Position numbers and translations under genes: made by a program. From positions 1,860,001-1,924,000 of the forward strand of contig NZ_JACHJV010000001.1 of the NCBI RefSeq assembly GCF_014203855.1: a stretch of DNA of 64,000 bases, read 5' to 3'. Below the pieces are notes generated by a model. The model searched no databases. It had not been told where the DNA came from and saw only the letters and a list, made by a program, of their open reading frames with translations. The DNA is from Kitasatospora kifunensis (GTDB taxonomy: Bacteria > Actinomycetota > Actinomycetes > Streptomycetales > Streptomycetaceae). This document shows, piece after piece, positions 8,631 through 17,377 of the stretch. The stretch's first letter is position 1; each line of letters opens with the position of its first letter.

Positions 8631-9065
8631 ATGTTGCGCACTCGAACCGCCACCGCAGCCATCTCCCTCCTCGCCTTCGCCGGTCTCTGCGCCGTGCCCG
8701 CGCACGCCGCCGCGCCCCGCCGGCTCAGCAACGCACAGCAGCAGGTCGACGCCTTCTTCAGCCAGTACCTGACCGCCGCGAACGGCCAGAACCAGGACCA
8801 GACCCCGCTCGACGTCCGCGACGAGTACCTGACCGCCCAGCTCAACCAGCAGCTCGACCAGTACCAGCAGACCCACAACGCCGACCCGGTCTTCCGGGCC
8901 CAGAACATCCCGGCCGGCTGGTCGACGCAGTACGGCGGCAGCGGCGCCGGGCACACCACCGTGATCCTCACCGAGAACTGGGGCAGCGGCCAACAGACCC
9001 AGGTCTGGTACCAGGTGGAACTATCCGACCTGGTGATCGACGGACTCCAGGACGCCCCCGCATAA
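8631..9065 (+). CDS. Small secreted protein, unknown function
   Basis: A 144-residue protein with a Sec signal peptide (MLRTRTATAAIS..., cleavage after AHA near residue 24). The mature part is Gln/Asn/Asp-rich, has no Cys and ends in a short beta-type segment (TVILTENW, QVWYQVELS). ATG 8631 gives the signal peptide directly; an earlier in-frame start runs through the terminator hairpin and was rejected. No domain family recognised. Confidence 0.75.
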   Translation: MLRTRTATAAISLLAFAGLCAVPAHAAAPRRLSNAQQQVDAFFSQYLTAANGQNQDQTPLDVRDEYLTAQLNQQLDQYQQTHNADPVFRAQNIPAGWSTQYGGSGAGHTTVILTENWGSGQQTQVWYQVELSDLVIDGLQDAPA

Positions 9066-9123
9066 TCGCCTGTCATGCAGGTCACACCCCGCCCACCGCC
9101 ACAAGCCAACTAACCTGGTGGAC

Positions 9124-9198
9124 GTGCTTCTACTCGTCAGCCGTCGCCACGTGGACCTGCTCCGCGTCACGAGCATGTCCTGTCGACGCTCCCGCTGA
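9124..9198 (+). CDS. Putative regulatory leader peptide
   Basis: A 24-codon open frame (or 26 codons from GTG 9118) encodes MLLLVSRRHVDLLRV and ends CRRSR. The SRRHVDLLRV core followed by a Cys/Arg-rich tail resembles the short leader peptides annotated before sulfur-related genes in streptomycetes. A -10-like TAACCT at 9111-9116 lies seven bases before GTG 9124, fitting leaderless translation. It ends 118 bp ahead of the oxygenase gene and may control it by attenuation; that role is inferred. Confidence 0.6.
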   Translation: MLLLVSRRHVDLLRVTSMSCRRSR

Positions 9199-9315
9199 CC
9201 CCGATCTCCCCCACCTTCCAGGACCCCGGCATCGCGGGGCGGCCCCACCTTCGCCGCCTGCGATCCACCCGGCCACCGCCGGGACCGCCGGGCCGAACCA
9301 GCGGATGTCACCCTC

Positions 9316-10392
9316 ATGTCGCAGCAGCAGCACAGCTCTCACATCAGCAGCCCCATATCCACCGACGGGCCCACCAACGGGCCCACCGCCGGACCCACCG
9401 ACGCCCTCCCGGTGATCGACCTCTCCGCCGCCTCGGGCACCCCCGCCCAGCGGGCCGAGCTCCACGCCCGCCTGCTCCACGCGGCCACCGAGGTCGGCTT
9501 CTTCCACCTGGTCGGCCACGGCGTCACCGAGGCCGAGACCGCCGAGCTGACCGACGCCATGCACGCCTTCTTCGCCCTCCCCGAGGCCGAGCGGCTGGCG
9601 ATCAGCAACCTGAACTCCCCGCACTTCCGCGGTTACACCCGGATCGGCGACGAGCGCACCGGCGGGCGCAGCGACTGGCGCGACCAACTCGACGTCGGCA
9701 CCGAGCTGCCCGAGCACCGCCCCGCGCCCGGCGAGCCGGACTACTGGTGGCTGGAAGGCCCCAACCAGTGGCCGGCGCAACTTCCCGAGCTGCGCGCCGC
9801 CACGCTCTCCTGGATCGAGCGGCTGAGCGAGGTCGCCGAGCGACTGCTGCACGAGCTGCTGACCGCGATCGGCGCCAAGGCCGAGTTCTACGACCCCGCG
9901 TTCGCCGAGCGGCCGCACCTGCGCCTCAAGCTGGTCCGCTACCCCGGCACCGCCCCCGACGGCACCGGGCAGGGCGTCGGCGCGCACAAGGACTACGGGT
10001 TCCTCACCCTGCTGCTGACCGACGGCGTGCCCGGACTCCAGGTGGAGATGCCGAACGGCAGCTTCCTGGACGTGCCGCCGATGCCGGGTGCCTTCGTGGT
10101 CAACCTCGGCGAGCTGCTGGAGGTGGCCACCGACGGCTACCTGAAGGCGACCAACCACCGGGTGGTCAGCCCGCCCGGCGGGCGCGAGCGGTACTCGGTG
10201 CCGTTCTTCTACAACCCGCGCCTGGACGCGCACATCGAGCCGCTGGACTTCCCGCACGCCCACCACGCTCCCGGCGCGACGGAGGATCCGGCCAACCCGC
10301 TCTACGCGGAGTTCGGTTTCAACGAGTTGAAGGGATATCTGCGAGCCCACCCCGAGGTGGCGCGCAGGTACCACTCGGAGTTGGTGCGCTGA
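9316..10392 (+). CDS. Isopenicillin N synthase-family 2OG/Fe(II) oxygenase
   Basis: A 358-residue non-haem iron oxygenase. The N-terminal DIOX_N region has the segment HLVGHGV. The catalytic double-stranded beta-helix carries the iron ligands in GAHKDYGFLTLL (HxD) and TNHRVV (second His), and RYSVPFF supplies the RxS for the co-substrate carboxylate. Members oxidise amino acids, hormones or antibiotic intermediates; the substrate here is not evident. It lies downstream of a leader-peptide ORF and ends in a 16-bp tandem repeat that covers its stop codon. Confidence 0.88.
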   Translation: MSQQQHSSHISSPISTDGPTNGPTAGPTDALPVIDLSAASGTPAQRAELHARLLHAATEVGFFHLVGHGVTEAETAELTDAMHAFFALPEAERLAISNLNSPHFRGYTRIGDERTGGRSDWRDQLDVGTELPEHRPAPGEPDYWWLEGPNQWPAQLPELRAATLSWIERLSEVAERLLHELLTAIGAKAEFYDPAFAERPHLRLKLVRYPGTAPDGTGQGVGAHKDYGFLTLLLTDGVPGLQVEMPNGSFLDVPPMPGAFVVNLGELLEVATDGYLKATNHRVVSPPGGRERYSVPFFYNPRLDAHIEPLDFPHAHHAPGATEDPANPLYAEFGFNELKGYLRAHPEVARRYHSELVR

Positions 10393-10436
10393 CGCGCTTG
10401 CGCAGTGGTGCGCTGACGCGGTGGTGCGCTGACACG
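10382..10436 (+). repeat. 16-bp tandem repeat over the oxygenase stop codon
   Basis: TGGTGCGCTGACGCG occurs at 10382-10396 including the TGA. Two more copies follow as GTGGTGCGCTGACGCG (10405-10420) and one-base variant (10421-10436). Confidence 0.8.
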
Positions 10437-10459
10437 CTGGTGTCCTGGCAGTTCTTCAG

Positions 10460-10478
10460 GTGACACTGGTGCTGTCAC
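10460..10478 (+). promoter_or_regulatory. MerR-type operator
   Basis: GTGACA and TGTCAC form a perfect 6-bp inverted repeat with a 7-bp spacer (19 bp in all), ending 27 bp before the merR-type gene. The spacing matches the extended spacer sites bound by MerR proteins, so autoregulation is likely. Confidence 0.6.
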
Positions 10479-10505
10479 AGCGGAACTGTCCCGTCAGGAG
10501 CGCCC

Positions 10506-11234
10506 ATGCCCGCCACCACCCCGCGGCTGACCGTGGACGAACTCGCCGCGCGGGCCGGGGTCACGGTGCGGACGCTGCGCTTCTACAGCGGGCGGGGGCT
10601 GCTGCCCCCGCCCGAGCTGGGACCGCGGCGGGTCGGCCTGTACGGGCCCGAGCACCTGGACCGGCTGGAGCTGATCGAGGAGTTGCAGCGCCAGGGGCTG
10701 ACGCTGGCCGCCATCGAGCGGTACCTCGCCCAGCTCCCGCCGGACATCGGCTCGCTGGACCTGGCGATCCACCGCGCCCTGGTGGCCGCCTGGACGCCGG
10801 AGAGCACCGAGGAGGCCGAGGTCGCACAGCTGGTCCGGCGGGTGGGACGGGAGTTGACCGAGGAGGACCTGGACCGCCTGGTGGCGATGGGAGCGCTGCA
10901 ACGCACCGAGCGGGAGGGGGTGTTCCGGGTCGAGCCCGGACTGCTGCCGCTCGGCGCACGGCTGTTGGACCTGCCGATACCGCTGGAGACCATCGTCGCC
11001 ACCCGTGCGGTGGTCCGCCTGCACAGCCAGGCCACCGCACGGGAGTTGCACCGGTTGTTCCGGGAGACGGTGTGGAAGCCGTTCCGGGAGAGCGAACCGG
11101 CCGAGGCCGAGATCGACCGGATGCGCGAGCTGACCGGCCAGATCGAACCCATGCTGACCCAGGCGCTGGTGACGGCCTTTCACCGATCGCTGGCCGAGCA
11201 GCTGGCCGAGGGCGGTCAGCCCACCGGCAGTTGA
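10506..11234 (+). CDS. MerR-family transcriptional regulator
   Basis: A 242-residue regulator. The MerR winged HTH occupies residues 8-75 (VDELAARAGVTVRTLRFYS, then LIEELQRQGLTLAAIERYL). The long C-terminal region is mostly helical with no Cys cluster, so it is not a metal sensor and may bind an organic ligand. The ribosome site TCAGGAG precedes ATG 10506. A matching inverted repeat lies upstream. Its 3' end overlaps the convergent sigma-factor gene by 19 bp. Confidence 0.88.
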   Translation: MPATTPRLTVDELAARAGVTVRTLRFYSGRGLLPPPELGPRRVGLYGPEHLDRLELIEELQRQGLTLAAIERYLAQLPPDIGSLDLAIHRALVAAWTPESTEEAEVAQLVRRVGRELTEEDLDRLVAMGALQRTEREGVFRVEPGLLPLGARLLDLPIPLETIVATRAVVRLHSQATARELHRLFRETVWKPFRESEPAEAEIDRMRELTGQIEPMLTQALVTAFHRSLAEQLAEGGQPTGS

Positions 11235-12478
11235 CGCTGTGCCCGGCGCAGCAGGTACTCCCGCTCCGGCAGGCTCAACGTGAGCCTCGCGGCCCGCCGG
11301 TAGTGCTCGCGGGCCTGCTCGTGCTCACCGGCCAGATCGAGCAGGTGCCCGCGCACCGCCGCCAGCCGGTAGTGGCCGGCGATCCGCTTGTCGCCGTCGA
11401 GCGTGGCGAGCAGGGCCAGCCCCTCGGCCGGACCGTGCACCATCGCGGTCGCGATCGCGCGGTTCAGGGTGACCATCGGGTTCGGCGCGATCCGGTCCAG
11501 GATCTTGTAGAGGATCAGCACCTCGGCCCAGTCCGTCTCCTCGGCGGACGGCGCCTCGTCGTGGATCGCCGCGATCGCGGCCTGCACCAGGTACGGCCCG
11601 GGCGGCCCCTTGGGCAGGGTGCCGGTGACCAGCGCGACGCCCTCCTCGATCCGCGCGCGGTCCCACCGGTCGCGGTCCTGCTCGGCGAGCGGCACCAGCA
11701 CCCCGTCCGCGCTGCGCGTCCCCCGCCGGGCATCGGTGAGCAGCATCAGCGCGAGCAGCCCGGCGACCTCGCCGTCCCCCGGCAGCAGCCGGTGGACCTC
11801 GCGGGCGAGCCGGATGGCCTCCGTGGCCAGCTCGACCCGTTGCAGGTCGGGCCCGGAGGTGGCGGTGTAGCCCTCGTTGAAGATCAGGTACAGCACCTGC
11901 AGCACCGCCGGCAGCCGCTCGGGCCCGTCCGGGAAACCGGCGCCCTTGATCGTCTGCTTCGCCCGGCTGATCCGCTGCGCCATGGTGGCCTCCGGCACCA
12001 GGAACGCGTGCGCGATCTGGGCCGTGGTGAGGCCGCCGACCGCCCGCAGCGTCAGTGCCACCTGCGAGGGCGCCGACAGCTTCGGGTGGCAGCACAGGAA
12101 CAGCAGGCGCAGCGTGTCGTCAACGTGCCGGGACGGCTCGTCCTGCGGCGGCGGCTCCATGCCGACGGTCAGCTCGCGCTCCCGGCGGGCCGCCTCGCTG
12201 CGCCACTGGTCGGTCAGCCTGCGGCCGGCCACCGTGATCAGCCAGCCCGCGGGACTGCTCGGCACCCCGTGCTCCGGCCACTGCACCGACGCCGCGAGCA
12301 GCGCTTCCTGGACGGCGTCCTCGCAGGATTCGAACTGCCCGTGCCTGCGGACGAGCGTGCCGAGGACCTGCGGCGCCAGGCTGCGCAGCAGGTCCTCGAT
12401 CTCACCGCTCACGCTCGCGCTCGCGTTCCCGTTCGCGTTCGCGTTCACGTTCACGGACAAGCGCTCACAGATCGGCAC
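11216..12478 (-). CDS. ECF42-type RNA polymerase sigma factor with C-terminal helical extension
   Basis: A sigma factor of up to 420 residues. Sigma2 (SCEDAVQEALLAA) and sigma4 (TTAQIAHAFLVPEATMAQR) are followed by a 200-residue TPR-like helical domain typical of group ECF42. Such genes pair with a YCII/DGPF protein, and one lies directly upstream with a 14-bp overlap. The start is uncertain: GTG 12478 precedes a low-complexity VNVNANANGNASAS stretch made by GCGAAC-type hexamer repeats, and a GTG just after it (VSGEIEDLL) would give the usual N-terminus. Confidence 0.85.
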   Translation of the reverse strand: MPICERLSVNVNANANGNASASVSGEIEDLLRSLAPQVLGTLVRRHGQFESCEDAVQEALLAASVQWPEHGVPSSPAGWLITVAGRRLTDQWRSEAARRERELTVGMEPPPQDEPSRHVDDTLRLLFLCCHPKLSAPSQVALTLRAVGGLTTAQIAHAFLVPEATMAQRISRAKQTIKGAGFPDGPERLPAVLQVLYLIFNEGYTATSGPDLQRVELATEAIRLAREVHRLLPGDGEVAGLLALMLLTDARRGTRSADGVLVPLAEQDRDRWDRARIEEGVALVTGTLPKGPPGPYLVQAAIAAIHDEAPSAEETDWAEVLILYKILDRIAPNPMVTLNRAIATAMVHGPAEGLALLATLDGDKRIAGHYRLAAVRGHLLDLAGEHEQAREHYRRAARLTLSLPEREYLLRRAQRQLPVG

Positions 12479-12833
12479 CGCAGGAGAACATCACCGGGCG
12501 GATCTCGATCGACAGGCCCTTGACCCGGGTGTCCGGGATGAGCTTGGCGATCTCGATCGCGCGCTCCTTGCTCTCGCAGTCGATCAGGTAGAAGCCGCCC
12601 ATGAACTCCTTGGCCTCGATGAAAGGCCCATCGGTGACGGCGGGTGTGCCGCCGGTGCCGCTGACCACGGTCGAGTTCGCCGGGTCGGCGAGCGCCTGGG
12701 TGAGGATGAACTCCCCCGAGTCCTGGATGGTCTTCATGAACTCGCCGTGGCCCTCCATGACGAGCTTCCGCTCGTCCTCGGAGAGGGCGTCCAGGATCTC
12801 CTGGTTGACCTGCATGATCAGGAGGTACTTCAT
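12465..12833 (-). CDS. YCII/DGPF-domain protein, partner of ECF42 sigma
   Basis: A 122-residue YCII-fold protein (MKYLLIMQVN at the start, VTDGPFIEAKEFMGGFYLI in the core). Proteins of this type accompany ECF42 sigma factors and may tune them. ATG 12833 has AAGGAG eight bases upstream; the longer open frame upstream is not used. A second YCII/ECF42 pair lies at 31.4-33.1 kb. Confidence 0.88.
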   Translation of the reverse strand: MKYLLIMQVNQEILDALSEDERKLVMEGHGEFMKTIQDSGEFILTQALADPANSTVVSGTGGTPAVTDGPFIEAKEFMGGFYLIDCESKERAIEIAKLIPDTRVKGLSIEIRPVMFSCGADL

Positions 12834-13137
12834 GGTCTCTGCTCCTTGCGTCGGGTGTGTCGGGTCCGCCCGCCTGCGGGGCGGCTCGACAGGAAGTCGG
12901 AGCCGCCCGGCGCTTTTCGACATCCCCCGGGGAACAAATCTAGTTGCCGTTGTGGTCACCCATCGCGCGGCACAACCTGTCACCCGTCCGGCCGAGCGCT
13001 GATCAGCACGGATGAATCACCGGCGGTCCCGCACGTCCTGCGGTGTGTACGGCCGACCGATCGGGTACCGATGCGCTGTCCGTTTGCCCGTCCCGATGAA
13101 GCCGGCACAACCCGGCGGCCCAGTCCCGGAGGTCCGT
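12834..13137. other. Divergent intergenic region between YCII and P450 genes
   Basis: This 304-bp stretch holds the two divergent promoters. The only symmetrical element noticed is ATCGGgtaCCGAT at 13060-13072. No further gene is supported. Confidence 0.4.
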
Positions 13138-14343
13138 ATGTCCACCGACTCCAGCGCACGGAACTGCCCGTTCGACTTCGCCGAGGCCCTCAGCTTCGAC
13201 CCGACGCTCCGACAGCTCATGAACGACGCACCGGTCAGCCGCATCCGCCTCCCCCACGGCGAGGGGGAGGCCTGGCTCGTCACGGGGTACGACGACGTGC
13301 GCACGGTGACCACCGACCGGCGTTTCAGCCGCCACGCCATCGTCGGCCGGGACTTTCCACGCATGACTCCCGAGCCGATCGTCCAGGCCGAGGCGATCAA
13401 CGTCATGGACCCGCCCGCCAGCGCCCGCCTGCGCAGCCTGGTGTCCAAGGGCTTCACGCCCGACCATATCGAGCGGATGAGGGACCGCACCCGGCAAGTG
13501 GTGAACGAGCTGCTGGACCGCATGCAGAACCAGGGCCCCCCTGCCGACCTCATGGAGCACCTGGCCCACCCGCTCCCACTGATCACGATCTGCGAGGTCC
13601 TGGAGATCCCCGAGGCCGACCGCGCACAGCTGCGCGCCCACGCCCGGACGATGATGGACGTCAGTCCGGAGAACAAGCCGGACGCGGTGCGGGCCAAGGC
13701 CGATCTGCGGGCGTACTTCGCCGAGCTGACCGTCGAGCGGCGTAGGAACCCCGGTGAGGACCTGATCAGCGCGCTGGCCACGGCCCGCGACGGCGACGAG
13801 GTCCTCGACGAGAAGGAACTCGCCGTGATGGCCATGGTTCTGCTGATCACCGGGCAGGACACCACGACGTACGAGCTCGGCAACCTCTCGTACACCGTGC
13901 TCACCCGGCCCGACGTGCGTGCCGTACTGCGTGAGCGGCCCGAGATGCTCTCCCAGGCGATCCAGGAGATGCTGCGGTTCATCCCCTTCCGCAAGGGCGT
14001 TGGCATCCCACGGGTGGCCCTCGAAGACGTGGAGCTGAGCGGAGTGACGATCCGGGCCGGGGACATCGTGCACGTCTCCTACCTGACCGCCAACCGGGAC
14101 GGCCGCAGGTTCGAGCGACCCGACGAGCTGGACCTGGAGCGGACCAGCCCCTCCCACATGACTTTCGGTTGGGGCGCGCACCACTGCCTCGGCGCACCGC
14201 TGGCCGTCACCGAGCTCGAACTCGCCCTCGGCACCCTGCTGGAGCGCTTCCCCGAGATCACGCTGGCGAAACCCGCCGCGGAACTGGAGTGGAACAGAAC
14301 GTCGATCTGGCGCTATCCGCTCGCGCTGCCGGTCACCTGGTAG
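13138..14343 (+). CDS. Cytochrome P450, CYP158-like
   Basis: A 401-residue soluble bacterial P450. The I-helix motif LLITGQDTTTYE, the K-helix EMLR (ExxR) and the haem loop FGWGAHHCLG (ligand Cys about 350) are present. The N-terminal pattern RLPHGEGEAWLVTGYDD and the C-terminus LALPVTW resemble CYP158 enzymes, which couple flaviolin in streptomycetes. The rppA gene follows, supporting a role in oxidising or dimerising a naphthoquinone pigment. ATG 13138 follows a GGAGG site. Class II ferredoxin partners are not in the window. Confidence 0.85.
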   Translation: MSTDSSARNCPFDFAEALSFDPTLRQLMNDAPVSRIRLPHGEGEAWLVTGYDDVRTVTTDRRFSRHAIVGRDFPRMTPEPIVQAEAINVMDPPASARLRSLVSKGFTPDHIERMRDRTRQVVNELLDRMQNQGPPADLMEHLAHPLPLITICEVLEIPEADRAQLRAHARTMMDVSPENKPDAVRAKADLRAYFAELTVERRRNPGEDLISALATARDGDEVLDEKELAVMAMVLLITGQDTTTYELGNLSYTVLTRPDVRAVLRERPEMLSQAIQEMLRFIPFRKGVGIPRVALEDVELSGVTIRAGDIVHVSYLTANRDGRRFERPDELDLERTSPSHMTFGWGAHHCLGAPLAVTELELALGTLLERFPEITLAKPAAELEWNRTSIWRYPLALPVTW

Positions 14344-14359
14344 CGGCGTCTCCCGCGTC

Positions 14360-14409
14360 GTCACGCACGTCGGCCCGCACACCTCGGTGTGCGGGCCGAC
14401 GTGCGTGAC
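14360..14409. terminator. 24-bp perfect hairpin between P450 and rppA
   Basis: Arms 14360-14383 and 14386-14409 are perfectly complementary with two bases between them. It starts 17 bp after the P450 stop. There is no U tract. It likely isolates the P450 transcript from rppA, though its length is exceptional for a terminator. Confidence 0.7.
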
Positions 14410-14655
14410 GCTCTCACCTTCCGTAGATTGGAATGTCGTGGTCCAAACCACTCGCGGCCAGCGCGACCGCCCGCACAGCGAGCATCCGAATCCTCACGCT
14501 GTCGGCTCGTCCGCACCTCCGTTGGGTCCCGCCCGGTGGTGAGCCCAGCCATCGCGCTGTCCTCGCGCTTCCGGCTCGCAGCGGCTGCCGCCGACCGGTG
14601 AATTCCCCGCCCCGCCAAGGTCTCACCGGGAACACATCCGTCAGGAGGAAGACCC

Positions 14656-15711
14656 ATGGCAGTTCTGTGCAAACCGGCGATAGCCGTACCCGAACACGTC
14701 ATCACCAACGAGGAGACCCTCGAAATCGCGCGAAGGCTCCACCACGACCATCCGCAACTCGAACTGGCGTTACGCCTCATCAAGAACACCGGAGTACGCG
14801 AGCGGCACCTGATCCAACCCATCGAGAAGGTACTGGAACACCCGGGACTGGACACCCGCAGCACCCTCTTCGAGGCCGAATCCAAGGCCCGCGTCCCGGA
14901 AGTGGTACTCAGAGCTCTCGAACAAGCCCAAGTGGAGCCACTCCAGATCGACCTGATCGTCTACGTGTCGTGCACCGGCTTCATGATGCCCTCGCTCACG
15001 GCATGGCTGATCAACACACTGGGCTTCCGACCCGAGACCCGGCAACTGCCGATCGCCCAACTGGGCTGCGCGGCCGGCGGCGCGGCCGTGAACCGCGCCC
15101 ACGACTTCTGCTCCGCCTACCCGGACGCCAACGTGCTGATCGTCGCCTGCGAGTTCTGCTCACTGTGCTACCAGCCCGTCGACCTGGGCGTGGGATCACT
15201 GCTGTCCAACGGCCTGTTCGGTGACGGGATCGCCGCCGCAGTGGTCCGCGGCGAGGGCGGGACCGGAATCCGCCTGGAACGCAACGGCTCGTACCTCATC
15301 CCCAACACCGAGAACTGGATCTCCTACGCGGTCCGTTCCACCGGATTCCACTTCCAGCTGGACAAACGGGTACCCGGGACGATGGAACCCCTCAGCCCCG
15401 CCCTGCGCGCGGTGGCGGAACAGCACAACTGGAACGTGGGCAAGCTGGACTTCTACATCGTCCACGCCGGCGGTCCACGGATCCTGGACGACCTGAGCCG
15501 CTTCCTGGAGGTACCACCCGAGGCGTTCCGCTTCAGCCGGGCCACTCTCACCCAGTACGGCAACATCGCCAGTGCCGTCGTCCTCGACGCCCTGGCCCGG
15601 ATGTTCGACGAGAACTCGGCCCTCGACGGCCACCACGGGCTGCTGGCCGGATTCGGCCCGGGTATCACCGCCGAGATGTCCCTGGGCACCTGGGCCTCCC
15701 CCGATTCCTGA
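14656..15711 (+). CDS. rppA: 1,3,6,8-tetrahydroxynaphthalene synthase (type III PKS)
   Basis: A 351-residue type III polyketide synthase that condenses five malonyl-CoA to 1,3,6,8-tetrahydroxynaphthalene, which oxidises to flaviolin. The catalytic triad is in the family positions: C138 (QLGCAAGG), H270 (FYIVHAGGP) and N303 (LTQYGNIAS). The extra active-site Cys106 (VSCTGFM) is typical of this enzyme. ATG 14656 has a strong AGGAGG at 14643-14648. The 312-bp gap before it holds the long hairpin and then its own promoter region, so it may be expressed apart from the P450. Confidence 0.95.
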   Translation: MAVLCKPAIAVPEHVITNEETLEIARRLHHDHPQLELALRLIKNTGVRERHLIQPIEKVLEHPGLDTRSTLFEAESKARVPEVVLRALEQAQVEPLQIDLIVYVSCTGFMMPSLTAWLINTLGFRPETRQLPIAQLGCAAGGAAVNRAHDFCSAYPDANVLIVACEFCSLCYQPVDLGVGSLLSNGLFGDGIAAAVVRGEGGTGIRLERNGSYLIPNTENWISYAVRSTGFHFQLDKRVPGTMEPLSPALRAVAEQHNWNVGKLDFYIVHAGGPRILDDLSRFLEVPPEAFRFSRATLTQYGNIASAVVLDALARMFDENSALDGHHGLLAGFGPGITAEMSLGTWASPDS

Positions 15712-15732
15712 GCGAGAAGCGGGCGAGCTCGA

Positions 15733-16059
15733 CTAGTTGACGTACAGGTCGGCCACGCCCATGATCCCGGAGCCGGTGAAGGGCGGGTTGAACGGCGTCC
15801 AGGTGCAGAAGTACGACGTCCACTGGTGGTTGGTGACACCCAGGTTGCCGAAGTAGGTGCACTGGTCCTGGTAGTAGTACTCGGCGTGCAGGGTGAAGCC
15901 GGGCGGGATCACCGCCGGGGCGGCGGTGACAGCCGTGGCGGTGGCTGCGGCGGCACTGGCGGTGCCGGCGGTCGCGAGACCGGCGCCGAGGGCCAGGGTG
16001 AGAGCTGCTGCGGTGCGCAAGCGTCGGGTCAGTCGGGTCATGGTCATGGTCATGGTCAT
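15733..16059 (-). CDS. Small secreted protein, aromatic-rich
   Basis: A 108-residue protein whose start is a fourfold ATGACC repeat (MTMTMTMTRL), followed by a Sec signal peptide ending at about ASA/AAA near residue 37. The mature part has two Cys (DQCTYFG, SYFCTW), many Tyr/Trp and ends LYVN. No family recognised. Any of the four repeated ATG codons could be the start; the first is given. Confidence 0.7.
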   Translation of the reverse strand: MTMTMTMTRLTRRLRTAAALTLALGAGLATAGTASAAAATATAVTAAPAVIPPGFTLHAEYYYQDQCTYFGNLGVTNHQWTSYFCTWTPFNPPFTGSGIMGVADLYVN

Positions 16060-16205
16060 GCTGGAGAGCCTTTCGTGGGGGAGGGAAAGGGGCTGCACAA
16101 CGGACCTCGCCGAAGCGGGCCAGGTAAAGGCTATTGAACTGGTCTGGACCAGTCAATGGTTCTCGTTCACCTCAGCTCATGACACTCCCCCGGCGGCCGT
16201 GCGCC

Positions 16206-17279
16206 TCAGGATGCGGCGAACGCCTGCTCCAGGCGCGGGATGTAGTCGACGAGGTCCTGCGCCCAGCAGCCGGCGTTGTGCTCGCCGTCGCACTGGGTGC
16301 CCCAGCCGGTACCGTTTCCGTAATCCTGGTAGTAGTACGGCATGTTGAGGGCATCCAGGTGGTCCCTGAGGTGCTTGTTCGCGCCCTCCACCCAGAACTC
16401 GAAGCCGACCGGGCTCCTGCCACTGCCGGTGTAGATCGAGATGCCCAGGCCCGCGAGCTTGCCCACGTGAGCGGTGGGGTCCGCGTCGTTCCACAACTGG
16501 TCGGCGTTGAAGACCGGGTAGGGCGAGCCGAAGAGGGCGTCGCTGGAGACGCCGGGAGCGTAGGAGCCCGTGCAGTCACCGGTGTCGCAGAATCCGCCGG
16601 GCGCGTTGGTCAGGCTGGCGACGGCGGCCAGCCGCAGGTCCATCGAGTCCACCGACAGGTCGACGTCCCCGGAGAACGAGGCGACCTGGCTGAACAGTTC
16701 GGGGCGGTCCTCGGCGTAGTGCAGGGCGCCGAAGCCGCCCATCGAGATACCGGCGACGGCGCGGCCCTGCTTGGTCGCGACGGTGCGCAGGTTGGCGTCG
16801 ACGAACGGGATCACCTGGTCGAGGTGGAAGTTCTCCCAGTTCTGCGCGCCGAGGACGGTGTTCTGGTCACGCCAGTTGGAGTACCAGCCCCGGTGGCCGC
16901 CGTCGGGGATGACGGTGATCATCTTGTTGGACTCACTGAGGGCGGGGTAGGTCTGGTAGATCGGGTCGTCCGCCGCGCCGTGCAGGAAGTAGAGGACGGG
17001 GTAGCGCTTGGTCGGGTTGGCGTTGTAGTCGCTCGGCAGGATGATCTTGATGTGGTGCTGCCCGGCGACCTGAGGGGTCGTCACCGTGATCACGAAGTTG
17101 GTCGCGGTGCCGGTCGCGGCGCCGACCTGGGTCAGCCCGGAACCGTCGGTGAGGGTGGGAGGGGTGGAGCCGTCATCGGCGTGCGCGGCGGCGGGCATGC
17201 CGAGCAGCGCGAGCGAGGCAGCCGCGGCAGTGATGAACGTCTTCGCGCGCAGGCGCCAGCGGGGTATGAGGGAGGTCAT
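16206..17279 (-). CDS. Secreted esterase (Esterase D / PF00756 family)
   Basis: A 357-residue exported alpha/beta hydrolase. The signal peptide runs to AHA-DD at about residue 34. The nucleophile elbow is GISMGG, the oxyanion region YFLHGAADD, and the C-terminal His lies in GEHNAG. It belongs with tributyrin and feruloyl esterase-like proteins and probably cleaves ester side chains of polymers or lipids outside the cell. ATG 17279 has AAAGGA upstream; the longer open frame runs into the DUF397-like gene. Confidence 0.85.
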   Translation of the reverse strand: MTSLIPRWRLRAKTFITAAAASLALLGMPAAAHADDGSTPPTLTDGSGLTQVGAATGTATNFVITVTTPQVAGQHHIKIILPSDYNANPTKRYPVLYFLHGAADDPIYQTYPALSESNKMITVIPDGGHRGWYSNWRDQNTVLGAQNWENFHLDQVIPFVDANLRTVATKQGRAVAGISMGGFGALHYAEDRPELFSQVASFSGDVDLSVDSMDLRLAAVASLTNAPGGFCDTGDCTGSYAPGVSSDALFGSPYPVFNADQLWNDADPTAHVGKLAGLGISIYTGSGRSPVGFEFWVEGANKHLRDHLDALNMPYYYQDYGNGTGWGTQCDGEHNAGCWAQDLVDYIPRLEQAFAAS

Positions 17280-17377
17280 GGGCGGTCCTTTGGCTGGGAT
17301 GGTGGGTCCGGAAACGTTCGTCCGGGCAAGGACCATCCCAGCGCAGCGGCTGACGGATCGCCAGGGGGCCGGGTGGG

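Noticed and set aside
12410..12455. The hexamer GCGAAC-type repeat at the sigma-factor 5' end as a regulatory array
   Set aside because: It lies in or just before the coding frame and is best explained as low-complexity slippage that makes the start codon uncertain.
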